The position numbers and the translations under genes are program-made. The notes under the pieces are model-generated. The model saw only the letters and a program-made list of their open reading frames with translations, had not been told where the DNA came from and searched no databases. A stretch of 13,131 bases of DNA from Lutibacter sp. UBA4458 (GTDB taxonomy: Bacteria > Bacteroidota > Bacteroidia > Flavobacteriales > Flavobacteriaceae): positions 6,857 to 19,987 of the forward strand of contig DGOU01000128.1 of assembly GCA_002390165.1 (NCBI GenBank), in the 5' to 3' direction. Below, piece by piece: positions 6,401 through 13,131 of the stretch (its first letter is position 1; every line of letters begins with the position of its first letter).

Positions 6401-7381
6401 ATGAAAACAATACAATTCAGAGAGGCTATTCGTGAAGCAATGAGCGAAGAAATGCGCAGAGATGAAGCTATTTTTTTAATAGGAGAAGAAGTTGCCGAAT
6501 ATAATGGAGCTTATAAGGCCTCAAAAGGAATGTTAGATGAATTTGGTGCAAAACGCGTAATTGACTCGCCAATTGCTGAATTAGGATTTACTGGAATTTC
6601 AGTAGGTTCTGCTATGAATGGAACTAGACCAATTGTAGAATATATGACCTTTAACTTTTCGTTAGTAGGTATAGATCAAATAATAAATAATGCAGCAAAA
6701 ATTAGACAAATGTCTGGCGGACAATTAAATTGTCCAATTGTTTTTAGAGGTCCAACAGGTTCTGCAGGTCAGTTAGGTGCTACGCATTCTCAAGCTTTTG
6801 AAAATTGGTTTGCTAACACTCCGGGTTTAAAAGTTGTAATTCCTTCAAATCCATATGATGCAAAAGGCTTATTAAAAGCTGCAATTAGAGATGACGATCC
6901 TGTAATTTTTATGGAATCGGAACAAATGTATGGGGATAAAATGGAAATTCCTGAAGGAGAATATATTATACCAATTGGGGTTGCAGATATAAAACGTGAA
7001 GGTACAGATGTAACCATAGTTTCCTTTGGTAAAATAATTAAAGAAGCTTATAAAGCCGCAGATGCATTAGAAAAAGAAGGAATTTCTGTTGAAATAATTG
7101 ATTTACGTACTATCCGCCCAATGGATCATCAAGCAATTTTTAATTCAATTAAAAAAACAAATAGATTAGTTGTTTTAGAAGAATCTTGGCCATTTGGAAG
7201 TATTGCTTCTGAAATTACCTATCAAGTTCAAGAAAATGTATTTGATTATTTAGATGCTCCGATTAAAAGAATTACTACTGCGGATACACCAGCACCTTAC
7301 TCTCCAGTATTACTTGAAGAATGGTTGCCAAATGCTAATGATGTAATAAAAGCAGTAAAAGAAGTACTATACAGAAAATAA
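6401..7381 (+). CDS. pdhB: Pyruvate dehydrogenase complex E1 component, beta subunit
   Basis: E1 beta pairs with E1 alpha as an alpha2beta2 thiamine-diphosphate enzyme that decarboxylates pyruvate and passes the acetyl group to E2. The 326 residues are normal for the family. The start is set at 6401 (MKTIQFREAIREAM); the frame is open back to a TTG at 6377, but that TTG lies inside the promoter -7 element. Features include IGEEVAEYNGAYKASKGM at 27-44, the ThDP-activating glutamate Glu60 in SPIAELGFTG, and the conserved His129 in GATHSQAFENW, which corresponds to the human E1 beta active-site histidine. The C-terminal transketolase domain shows RTIRPMD and EESWPFGSIASEI. It has its own promoter and terminator and stands alone: neither E1 alpha nor E2/E3 is adjacent. 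A branched-chain 2-oxoacid E1 beta is the main alternative, but overall resemblance favours PDH. Confidence 0.92.
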   Translation: MKTIQFREAIREAMSEEMRRDEAIFLIGEEVAEYNGAYKASKGMLDEFGAKRVIDSPIAELGFTGISVGSAMNGTRPIVEYMTFNFSLVGIDQIINNAAKIRQMSGGQLNCPIVFRGPTGSAGQLGATHSQAFENWFANTPGLKVVIPSNPYDAKGLLKAAIRDDDPVIFMESEQMYGDKMEIPEGEYIIPIGVADIKREGTDVTIVSFGKIIKEAYKAADALEKEGISVEIIDLRTIRPMDHQAIFNSIKKTNRLVVLEESWPFGSIASEITYQVQENVFDYLDAPIKRITTADTPAPYSPVLLEEWLPNANDVIKAVKEVLYRK

Positions 7382-7403
7382 AAACGATTAAATAAACGTT
7401 ATT

Positions 7404-7437
7404 AAACCTTTTAAGTAACTCTTGAAAGGTTTTTTTT
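7404..7437 (+). terminator. Rho-independent terminator after pdhB
   Basis: AAACCTTTTAAG (7404-7415) pairs with CTTGAAAGGTTT (7421-7432) through 12 pairs including one U-G wobble, around a 5-nt loop, and a run of eight T residues (7430-7437) follows. It lies 22 bp beyond the pdhB stop codon. The next gene's ATG is only 3 nt after the T-run, so the hairpin either ends the pdhB transcript or regulates read-through into that gene. Confidence 0.85.
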
Positions 7438-7440
7438 GGA

Positions 7441-9939
7441 ATGAGAAAAATGAAAATAAATATATTTTTACTCTTTATATTAAGTGTAACAGCAGCTTTT
7501 TCACAAGTTAAAATAAAAGGAGTTGTTGTGGATGAAAATAGCGAGAGTGTTCCTTTTGCTAATATTGTTTTTGTAGGCTCAACAACAGGAACTGTTTCTG
7601 ATGAAAATGGTAAATTTTATTTAGAGTCGAAAAAAAACTATACTAAAGTAGAAGTTTCATTTTTAGGTTTTAAAACAAAAATAATTCCTATAAAAAGTAG
7701 AGATTTAAATTTAACTATTCAACTTAAAGAAGAATCGGATCAGCTTAAAGAAGTGGTTATTTATAGTGGAAAAGTTAAGAAAAAAGGAAATCCAGCAATT
7801 GCTATTCTTAAAAAAATATGGGCTAAAAAAAGGCAAAATGGCGTCTATTTATTTCCTCAATTTCAATACGATAAATACGAAAAATTAGAGTTTGACATGA
7901 ATAATGTGGATAGCATTATGATGAAAAGTAAATTTTTTAAAGGTTTAGAGTTTGTTTTTAAAAGCATTGATACTTCTAATATTACAGGAAAGGCTTTTTT
8001 ACCAATTTTTATTAACGAATCGGTTTATAAAACTTATGGCAAAAATAAAGGAGGTTTAAAAGTGAGAGAAGATTTAATTGCTAATAAAAATTCAGGATTT
8101 GAATCTAATCAAAATGTAATTGCGTTTATAAAAGATTTATATGTAGAATATAATATTTACAGTAATTATATTAAAGTTTTTGACAAAAGTTTTGTCAGTC
8201 CTATTTCAAAAATTTCAGGAGTTTCTACCTATAATTATGTGTTGTCAGACAGCGCATATATTGATAATAAATGGTGTTATAATATTGTTTATTATCCACG
8301 ACGAAAAAACGAACTTACTTTTAAAGGCGATTTTTGGGTAAACGACAGCACTTATGCAGTTAAAGAAATTAATATGCAAGCTACACGTTCAGCAAATATT
8401 AATTGGGTAAAAGATATTTATATTGAGCAAGAATTTAACGTGTTAAATGATTCGGTATTTTTATTGAAAAAAGATTATATGATGTCTGATTTCAGTTTAA
8501 ATAAAAAAGATAAATCAAAAGGTGTGTATGGTAGAAGAACTACTATGTATAAAAACTACAATTTTAATGAAATAAAAAAGAATAGTTTTTATACCAAAAA
8601 AGCAGATTTTTCAGACAAAAATATATACCATAAAAGCGAAGATTACTGGACAACTAATAGACAAGAAAAATTAAATAAAACGGAACTTGGTATTTATAAA
8701 ATGCTGGATACTTTGGTAACGGTTCCAAAATTTAAACGAATTTATAATTTAATTTCCATTTTAGGTTCAGGTTACATTGGTTTTAAAAATTTTGATTATG
8801 GTCCAATTTATTCCACTTTTGGGAAAAATGATGTAGAAGGTTTACGCATAAGAACAGGAGTGCGAACCTATTTTGGCGAAAATGACCTTTGGCGTTTACA
8901 GGCTTATACGGCTTACGGATTTAAAGATAATCAGTTTAAATACGGCATTTCGGGTAAATGGATGCTCAATCATAAAAATAGATTTACCATTGGGCTTGGC
9001 AACCGACGAGATATTGAGCAAATTGGGGTTAGTTTAACCACAACAAATGATGTTTTAGGGCGTAGTTTTGCTTCTTCTTCCTTTTTTGCAAGTGGCGATA
9101 ACAGTAAATTAACTTCCATAAACTTAACAAGTGGTTTTGCTTCTATAGAACCAAAGCATAATTTAAAACTTCAAATAGGCGCATCTTATAGAACTTTAAA
9201 GTCCGCATCGCCACAAACATTTAATTTAGATTATTGGATAGATAAAGCGAATAATATAAAAGGATCTAATATTGCTCAAACAGAAGTGGATTTTTCTATA
9301 AAATATACGCCAGATAGAAAAACTATTGGTTTTGGTGTAGAACGAAGAGAAGTAACAGATACGTATGCAACCTTCTTTTTAAATTATGAACATGGATTTA
9401 AAGGGGTTTTAAATAACGATTTTAATTACGATAAAGTACAATTATATTATCGCCAACCTGTTTTAATTGGAGGGCTTGGAAGGATGTTTACAACTTTTGA
9501 ATTAGGAAAAACTTTTGGCGAAGTACCTCTTGGATTATTAAATGTGGTTCCTGGAAATCAATCGTATTTTACCATAGAAAACACATACGCATTGTTAGAT
9601 TATTATGAGTTTATAACAGATACTTATGCTTCTGTACATATTGATCATAACTTTAACGGACGTATATTTTCAAGAATTCCATTGCTAAAAAAATTAAATT
9701 TAAGAGAATTAGTAGGGTTTAAAGCAGTAATTGGTTCAATTTCTGATAAAAATAGAGCCTTAAATGCCTCAAATATTAATTATATAGCGCCATCAACTAA
9801 ACCCTATTATGAATATAGTGTTGGAATAGGTAATATATTTAAGGTGTTTAGAATTGACTTTAGCTGGAGAGGGAATTACAAAGATATTCCGGGTGCGAAT
9901 AAATTTGCAGTTAAAGGAGCATTTGGATTTTATTTTTAA
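7441..9939 (+). CDS. Outer-membrane DUF5686 protein with carboxypeptidase-regulatory-like N-terminal domain
   Basis: The 832-residue protein has a signal peptide (about 1-21; basic start, hydrophobic core IFLLFILSVTAAF, likely cut before Gln22). A CarboxypepD-regulatory-like beta-sandwich follows (about 23-97; KIKGVVVDENSESVPFANIVFVG, then TVSDENGKFYL and a VSFLGFKT strand), as found at the front of many Bacteroidota outer-membrane proteins. The remainder matches the DUF5686 family in overall pattern. Its second half (about 430-832) has alternating aromatic/polar strands typical of a beta-barrel and ends in FGFYF, a terminal phenylalanine typical of barrels inserted by BAM. It has no TonB-plug sequence, so it is not a TonB-dependent receptor. 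Function is unknown. An in-frame ATG at 7450 (MKINIFLL) is an equally good start. No promoter is visible between the pdhB terminator and this gene. Confidence 0.85.
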   Translation: MRKMKINIFLLFILSVTAAFSQVKIKGVVVDENSESVPFANIVFVGSTTGTVSDENGKFYLESKKNYTKVEVSFLGFKTKIIPIKSRDLNLTIQLKEESDQLKEVVIYSGKVKKKGNPAIAILKKIWAKKRQNGVYLFPQFQYDKYEKLEFDMNNVDSIMMKSKFFKGLEFVFKSIDTSNITGKAFLPIFINESVYKTYGKNKGGLKVREDLIANKNSGFESNQNVIAFIKDLYVEYNIYSNYIKVFDKSFVSPISKISGVSTYNYVLSDSAYIDNKWCYNIVYYPRRKNELTFKGDFWVNDSTYAVKEINMQATRSANINWVKDIYIEQEFNVLNDSVFLLKKDYMMSDFSLNKKDKSKGVYGRRTTMYKNYNFNEIKKNSFYTKKADFSDKNIYHKSEDYWTTNRQEKLNKTELGIYKMLDTLVTVPKFKRIYNLISILGSGYIGFKNFDYGPIYSTFGKNDVEGLRIRTGVRTYFGENDLWRLQAYTAYGFKDNQFKYGISGKWMLNHKNRFTIGLGNRRDIEQIGVSLTTTNDVLGRSFASSSFFASGDNSKLTSINLTSGFASIEPKHNLKLQIGASYRTLKSASPQTFNLDYWIDKANNIKGSNIAQTEVDFSIKYTPDRKTIGFGVERREVTDTYATFFLNYEHGFKGVLNNDFNYDKVQLYYRQPVLIGGLGRMFTTFELGKTFGEVPLGLLNVVPGNQSYFTIENTYALLDYYEFITDTYASVHIDHNFNGRIFSRIPLLKKLNLRELVGFKAVIGSISDKNRALNASNINYIAPSTKPYYEYSVGIGNIFKVFRIDFSWRGNYKDIPGANKFAVKGAFGFYF

Positions 9940-9978
9940 AAATAATGCTATTAAAATAGGTTTACTACTTCAATTTTA

Positions 9979-9986
9979 TAATTTTG
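9979..9986 (+). promoter_or_regulatory. Promoter -7 element for ppa
   Basis: TAATTTTG is a perfect match to the Bacteroidota -7 consensus TAnnTTTG and the same octamer as in the pdhB promoter. It sits 15 bp before the ppa ATG, giving a leader of about 10 nt. The -33 half is poor: at 19-21 bp upstream there is only an A/T-rich ATAG-like sequence, not TTTG. Confidence 0.6.
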
Positions 9987-10001
9987 TAAAAAAAAACAGT
10001 A

Positions 10002-10529
10002 ATGACTAAAAAAGGAAAAAATACATTTGATGTATTAATTGAAATACCAAAAGGAAGTAGAAATAAGTATGAATATGACTTTACTTTAAACAAAATTAGG
10101 TTTGATAGAATGTTATTTTCATCTATGATGTATCCAGGAGATTACGGATTTGTTCCAGAAACATTAGCTTTAGATAAAGATCCGCTAGATGTTTTAGTTT
10201 TGGGTGCAGAACCAACTTTTCCAATGTGCGTTATGGAAGTTAAAGCAATTGGTGTTTTTCATATGACCGATGAAAAAGGACCAGATGAGAAAATTATTTG
10301 CGTTCCAGTTTCAGATCCAGTTTGGAGTAAACGAAATGATATTACCGATATTAATCCACATAGAATAAAAGAAATAGAACACTTTTTTCAGGTTTATAAA
10401 GATTTAGAAGAAAAGAAAGTAGATGTAGGAGGTTGGGGAAACGCGGAAGAGGCTTATGAAATTTTAGCAAAATGTATAGATCGTTACGATAATAGTGAGC
10501 ATAAGAAAAAAAGAACCTTCACAATTTAA
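10002..10529 (+). CDS. ppa: Soluble inorganic pyrophosphatase (family I)
   Basis: This cytoplasmic enzyme hydrolyses pyrophosphate to two phosphates using Mg2+, pulling biosynthetic reactions forward. The 175-residue length is typical of bacterial family I enzymes. Active-site residues can be placed: Lys28-equivalent region NKYEYDF at 21-27, YPGDYGFVPET at 44-54, the signature DKDPLDVLV with Asp58, Asp60 and Asp63 (same spacing as E. coli Asp65/67/70), and Asp90, Asp95 and Lys97 in DEKGPDEK (as E. coli 97/102/104). The ending, with HFFQVYKDLE at 127-136, also matches the family. It has its own -7 element and a strong terminator. The next gene encodes the membrane-bound pyrophosphatase, so the two unrelated pyrophosphate-cleaving enzymes are neighbours. 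Confidence 0.97.
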   Translation: MTKKGKNTFDVLIEIPKGSRNKYEYDFTLNKIRFDRMLFSSMMYPGDYGFVPETLALDKDPLDVLVLGAEPTFPMCVMEVKAIGVFHMTDEKGPDEKIICVPVSDPVWSKRNDITDINPHRIKEIEHFFQVYKDLEEKKVDVGGWGNAEEAYEILAKCIDRYDNSEHKKKRTFTI

Positions 10530-10549
10530 GAAGTTCATAATAATAGCCT

Positions 10550-10583
10550 AAAAGCCATCTTTTAATTTAAGGTGGCTTTTTTT
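10550..10583 (+). terminator. Rho-independent terminator after ppa
   Basis: AAAAGCCATCTT (10550-10561) pairs with AAGGTGGCTTTT (10569-10580) through 12 pairs including one U-G wobble, with a 7-nt loop and a T-run from 10577 to 10583. It lies 20 bp after the ppa stop codon and 63 bp before hppA, so ppa and hppA are probably transcribed separately. Confidence 0.92.
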
Positions 10584-10646
10584 ATCTCATGTATTTTACT
10601 ACATTTAGCTCGTGAAAAATAATTAAATAAACAACAAAAAATTTAA

Positions 10647-13046
10647 ATGGAATTAATAGTAAATTATTTACCTCTTTTTGGAATTTTAGCGCTTCTTTTT
10701 GTAATTGTCAAAAACGCTTGGGTTTCTAAACAAGAAGAAGGAGATGAACAAATGGCTCGAATAGCAAAAAATATTGCTGATGGAGCCATGTCTTTTTTAA
10801 AGGCAGAGTACAAAGTGCTATCTGTATTTGTGGTTGCAGTAGCTATTTTATTATATTTTAAAGGGGAACATGAAGTTGGTTCAAGTGGATTAGTAGCCTT
10901 ATCATTTGTGGTAGGTGCTGTTTGTTCTGCATTGGCTGGTTTTATTGGTATGAAAGTAGCCACAAAAGCAAACGTAAGAACAACACAAGCCGCAAAAACT
11001 TCCTTAGGAAAAGCTTTAGAAGTAGCTTTTGCAGGTGGTTCAGTTATGGGATTAGGTGTTGTTGGATTAGGTGTTTTAGGTCTTAGTTCCCTATTTATGT
11101 TTTATAGTGGACAAGGTTGGGATATTACAGAAGTGTTGAATGTACTTTCAGGTTTTTCTTTAGGAGCTTCTTCTATAGCTTTATTTGCTCGCGTTGGTGG
11201 AGGTATTTATACCAAAGCTGCCGATGTTGGTGCAGATTTAGTTGGAAAAGTGGAAGCTGGTATTCCTGAAGATCATCCTTTAAATCCTGCAACTATAGCA
11301 GATAATGTTGGAGATAATGTTGGGGATGTAGCTGGTATGGGAGCTGACTTATTTGAGTCTTACGTAGGTTCTATAATTGGTACTATGGTTCTTGGAGGTG
11401 CGTTTGTAGCATTGCCAGTTTTTAAACAAAACGGTTTTGATGGATTAGGACCTGTTTATTTGCCTTTAGCATTAGCAGCTGTTGGTATAGTAATGTCCAT
11501 TATCGGAACTTTCTTTGTAAAAGTTAGAGATGGTGGTAATCCACAAACATCTTTAAATATTGGAGAATTTGGTTCTGCTGGATTAATGGTAATAGCTTCG
11601 TATTTTATAATTCAAGAAATGCTTCCAGCATCGTGGACTTTTAATGGATTTGAATATACTTCATTAGGTGTGTTTTTTGCAACTATTGCTGGTTTAGTAG
11701 CTGGTTTAGGAGTTGGAAAAATAACAGAATATTATACAGGTACAGGTACAAAACCTGTTAACTCTATTGTAAGACAATCTGAAACAGGTGCAGCAACTAA
11801 TATTATTGCGGGCTTAGGTGTTGGAATGATGTCAACAGCTGTTCCAATTTTGTTAATTGCAGCTGCAATTTTAGTGTCGCATCATTTCGCAGGACTGTAT
11901 GGTATTGCAATTGCTGCTGTTGGTATGTTAGCTAATACAGGAATTCAATTAGCTGTTGATGCTTACGGACCAATTTCTGACAATGCTGGTGGAATTGCTG
12001 AAATGGCAGAATTACCAAAAGAAGTTCGAGAAAGAACAGATAAACTAGATGCAGTTGGTAATACAACAGCAGCTATTGGAAAAGGATTTGCAATAGCTTC
12101 AGCAGCTTTAACAGCTTTAGCTTTATTTGCGGCATTTATGCAAACTGCACATGTAAAGTCAATTGATGTTTCAAAACCAGATATAATGGCTGGTTTGTTA
12201 GTTGGTGGTATGTTGCCATTTGTGTTTTCAGCGTTATCTATGAATGCAGTTGGTAGAGCTGCTATGGCTATGATTGAAGAAGTTCGTCGACAATTCAGAG
12301 ATATTCCTGCTTTAAAAGCTGCATTAGTAGTTATGAAAAAACATGATTCTGATATGAGCAAAGCATCTGTTGAAGAACGAAAAATATTTGATGATGCTCA
12401 TGGAGTTGCAGAATTTGAAAAATGTATTGCAATTTCTACACAGGCATCTATTAAACAAATGGTGTTGCCTGGTTTATTAGCGTTAGCGGCTCCAGTAGCT
12501 GTTGGCTTTATTGGGGGTGCCGAAATGTTAGGTGGATTATTAGCGGGAGTTACAGTTTCTGGTGTATTAATGGCTATTTTCCAGTCTAATGCAGGTGGAG
12601 CGTGGGATAACGCAAAAAAAATGATTGAAGAAAAAGGAATGAAAGGAACAGATGCACATAAAGCCTCTGTAGTTGGAGATACTGTTGGAGATCCTTTTAA
12701 AGATACTTCAGGGCCATCTTTAAATATTTTATTAAAATTAATGTCGGTTGTTGCCTTGGTAATTGCACCAAGTATTGCACTTTCTAGTGATGCTGTTTCA
12801 AATCATGTTGCAGTAAAACCAGCTACTGAAATAGTAGCTCAAGTAGTTCAAAAAGAAGTTCAAGTTAAAATGACTACAAATGACGATGGAACTGTTAAAG
12901 CTGTCGTTACAACTGCCTCAACTATGAATGGAAAAACTACTAAAGAAGAAAAAGTTTTTGAAGGAACTGAAGCAGATGTTCAAAAAGAATTAGATAACTT
13001 AAACGGTGTTAATGTTGATGTTAATGTAGAGGAACACAAAGAATAA
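10647..13046 (+). CDS. hppA: Ion-pumping membrane pyrophosphatase
   Basis: This integral inner-membrane pump couples pyrophosphate hydrolysis to H+ and/or Na+ export. The 799 residues include about 16 membrane helices. Substrate-site motifs are [19 protein letters not shown] (193-211), [20 protein letters not shown] (219-238), [16 protein letters not shown] (438-453) and [15 protein letters not shown] (678-692, with [14 protein letters not shown] conserved). [10 protein letters not shown] (471-480) has Ala475 and Gly478 rather than the Lys/Thr pair of K+-independent enzymes, so K+ dependence is predicted. The acidic residue in DLFES (Glu237) is at the position seen in Na+ pumps, but some K+-dependent H+ pumps may share it, so ion choice is open. 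After the last helix (about 695-713) there is an 86-residue hydrophilic tail, unusual for the family. It follows the ppa terminator and ends in its own terminator. The leader is A-rich with no clear promoter. Confidence 0.97.
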   Translation: MELIVNYLPLFGILALLFVIVKNAWVSKQEEGDEQMARIAKNIADGAMSFLKAEYKVLSVFVVAVAILLYFKGEHEVGSSGLVALSFVVGAVCSALAGFIGMKVATKANVRTTQAAKTSLGKALEVAFAGGSVMGLGVVGLGVLGLSSLFMFYSGQGWDITEVLNVLSGFSLGASSIALFARVGGGIYTKAADVGADLVGKVEAGIPEDHPLNPATIADNVGDNVGDVAGMGADLFESYVGSIIGTMVLGGAFVALPVFKQNGFDGLGPVYLPLALAAVGIVMSIIGTFFVKVRDGGNPQTSLNIGEFGSAGLMVIASYFIIQEMLPASWTFNGFEYTSLGVFFATIAGLVAGLGVGKITEYYTGTGTKPVNSIVRQSETGAATNIIAGLGVGMMSTAVPILLIAAAILVSHHFAGLYGIAIAAVGMLANTGIQLAVDAYGPISDNAGGIAEMAELPKEVRERTDKLDAVGNTTAAIGKGFAIASAALTALALFAAFMQTAHVKSIDVSKPDIMAGLLVGGMLPFVFSALSMNAVGRAAMAMIEEVRRQFRDIPALKAALVVMKKHDSDMSKASVEERKIFDDAHGVAEFEKCIAISTQASIKQMVLPGLLALAAPVAVGFIGGAEMLGGLLAGVTVSGVLMAIFQSNAGGAWDNAKKMIEEKGMKGTDAHKASVVGDTVGDPFKDTSGPSLNILLKLMSVVALVIAPSIALSSDAVSNHVAVKPATEIVAQVVQKEVQVKMTTNDDGTVKAVVTTASTMNGKTTKEEKVFEGTEADVQKELDNLNGVNVDVNVEEHKE

Positions 13047-13065
13047 TTACTAAAAAATTAGTAAT
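13046..13065 (+). other. Small AT-rich hairpin directly before the hppA terminator
   Basis: ATTACTAA (13046-13053) and TTAGTAAT (13058-13065) form a perfect 8-bp inverted repeat around four A residues, beginning on the last base of the hppA stop codon. It abuts the terminator hairpin with no spacer. Its low G+C content makes the stem weak; a role in 3'-end stability is possible but not shown. Confidence 0.4.
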
Positions 13066-13094
13066 AAAAAAGCTCGCCATTGGCGAGCTTTTTT
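13066..13094 (+). terminator. Rho-independent terminator after hppA (possibly bidirectional)
   Basis: AAAAAAGCTCGCC (13066-13078) pairs with GGCGAGCTTTTTT (13082-13094) around a 3-nt ATT loop. The seven GC-rich pairs are flanked by A6 and T6 runs, so the structure could stop transcription from either side. It lies 19 bp after the hppA stop codon. The remaining 37 bases to the end of the window are A/T-rich and show nothing recognisable. Confidence 0.95.
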
Positions 13095-13131
13095 ATATTA
13101 TATCAAACTAAAATAATAAGTTTAAAATAAT

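Noticed and set aside
9930..9945. 16-bp palindrome TTATTTTTAAAAATAA over the stop codon of the DUF5686 gene
   Set aside because: It is made only of A and T, has no loop and no following T-run, and is the kind of match expected by chance in A/T-rich sequence. I do not call it a terminator or operator.
10600..10607. TACATTTA as a possible -7 element for hppA
   Set aside because: The final G of TAnnTTTG is missing and there is no TTTG at the -33 distance, which would fall inside the ppa terminator. The true hppA promoter is not identifiable.
11301..11328. Short direct repeat inside hppA (GATAATGTTGG / GATAATGTTGGGGATG)
   Set aside because: It encodes the conserved DNVGDNVGD substrate-binding motif and is not an independent DNA repeat.

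Overview
The window is a chromosomal core region of a low-GC member of the Bacteroidota, most likely family Flavobacteriaceae. The evidence is the strongly A+T-rich sequence, the lack of Shine-Dalgarno sequences, Bacteroidota-type promoters (TTTG, about 20 bp, TAnnTTTG), and genes typical of that group: a 2TM-domain protein, a DUF5686 outer-membrane protein, a bifunctional-nuclease/UVR protein and a lone PDH E1-beta gene. The genus cannot be settled from the sequence. There is no tRNA, rRNA, CRISPR array, transposase or clear sign of horizontal transfer.

Layout. (1) Positions 1-576 (+) hold the 3' end of sppA (signal peptide peptidase), which converges on and overlaps folA by 11 bp. (2) Positions 566-4402 (-) look like one six-gene operon read right to left: a bifunctional-nuclease-domain protein with a C-terminal UVR motif, nupG (nucleoside/H+ symporter), thyA (thymidylate synthase), a 70-residue unknown protein, a small 2TM membrane protein and folA (dihydrofolate reductase). 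ThyA oxidises methylene-tetrahydrofolate to dihydrofolate, FolA regenerates tetrahydrofolate and NupG imports nucleosides, so the theme is thymidine/nucleoside supply. (3) Positions 4415-6229 (-) hold etfB-etfA, the electron transfer flavoprotein that takes electrons from acyl-CoA and related dehydrogenases, ending in a long hairpin terminator. (4) The divergent intergenic region 6230-6400 holds an 18-bp perfect palindrome, probably an operator, and a good Bacteroidota promoter facing right. (5) Positions 6401-7381 (+) hold pdhB (PDH E1 beta) with its own terminator. (6) Positions 7441-9939 (+) hold a DUF5686 outer-membrane beta-barrel protein that starts 3 nt after that terminator. (7) Positions 10002-10529 (+) hold ppa (soluble pyrophosphatase), and 10647-13046 (+) hold hppA (ion-pumping membrane pyrophosphatase). 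Each of these two ends in a strong terminator, so they are neighbours but probably separate transcription units.

Nearly everything here is recognisable housekeeping metabolism, and I did not find a convincing undescribed system. The points most worth a second look are the palindrome between etfB and pdhB, an about 86-residue hydrophilic C-terminal tail on the membrane pyrophosphatase that should lie in the periplasm, two genes whose starts sit within 3-12 nt of an upstream terminator with no visible promoter between, and the two uncharacterised small genes wedged between thyA and folA.
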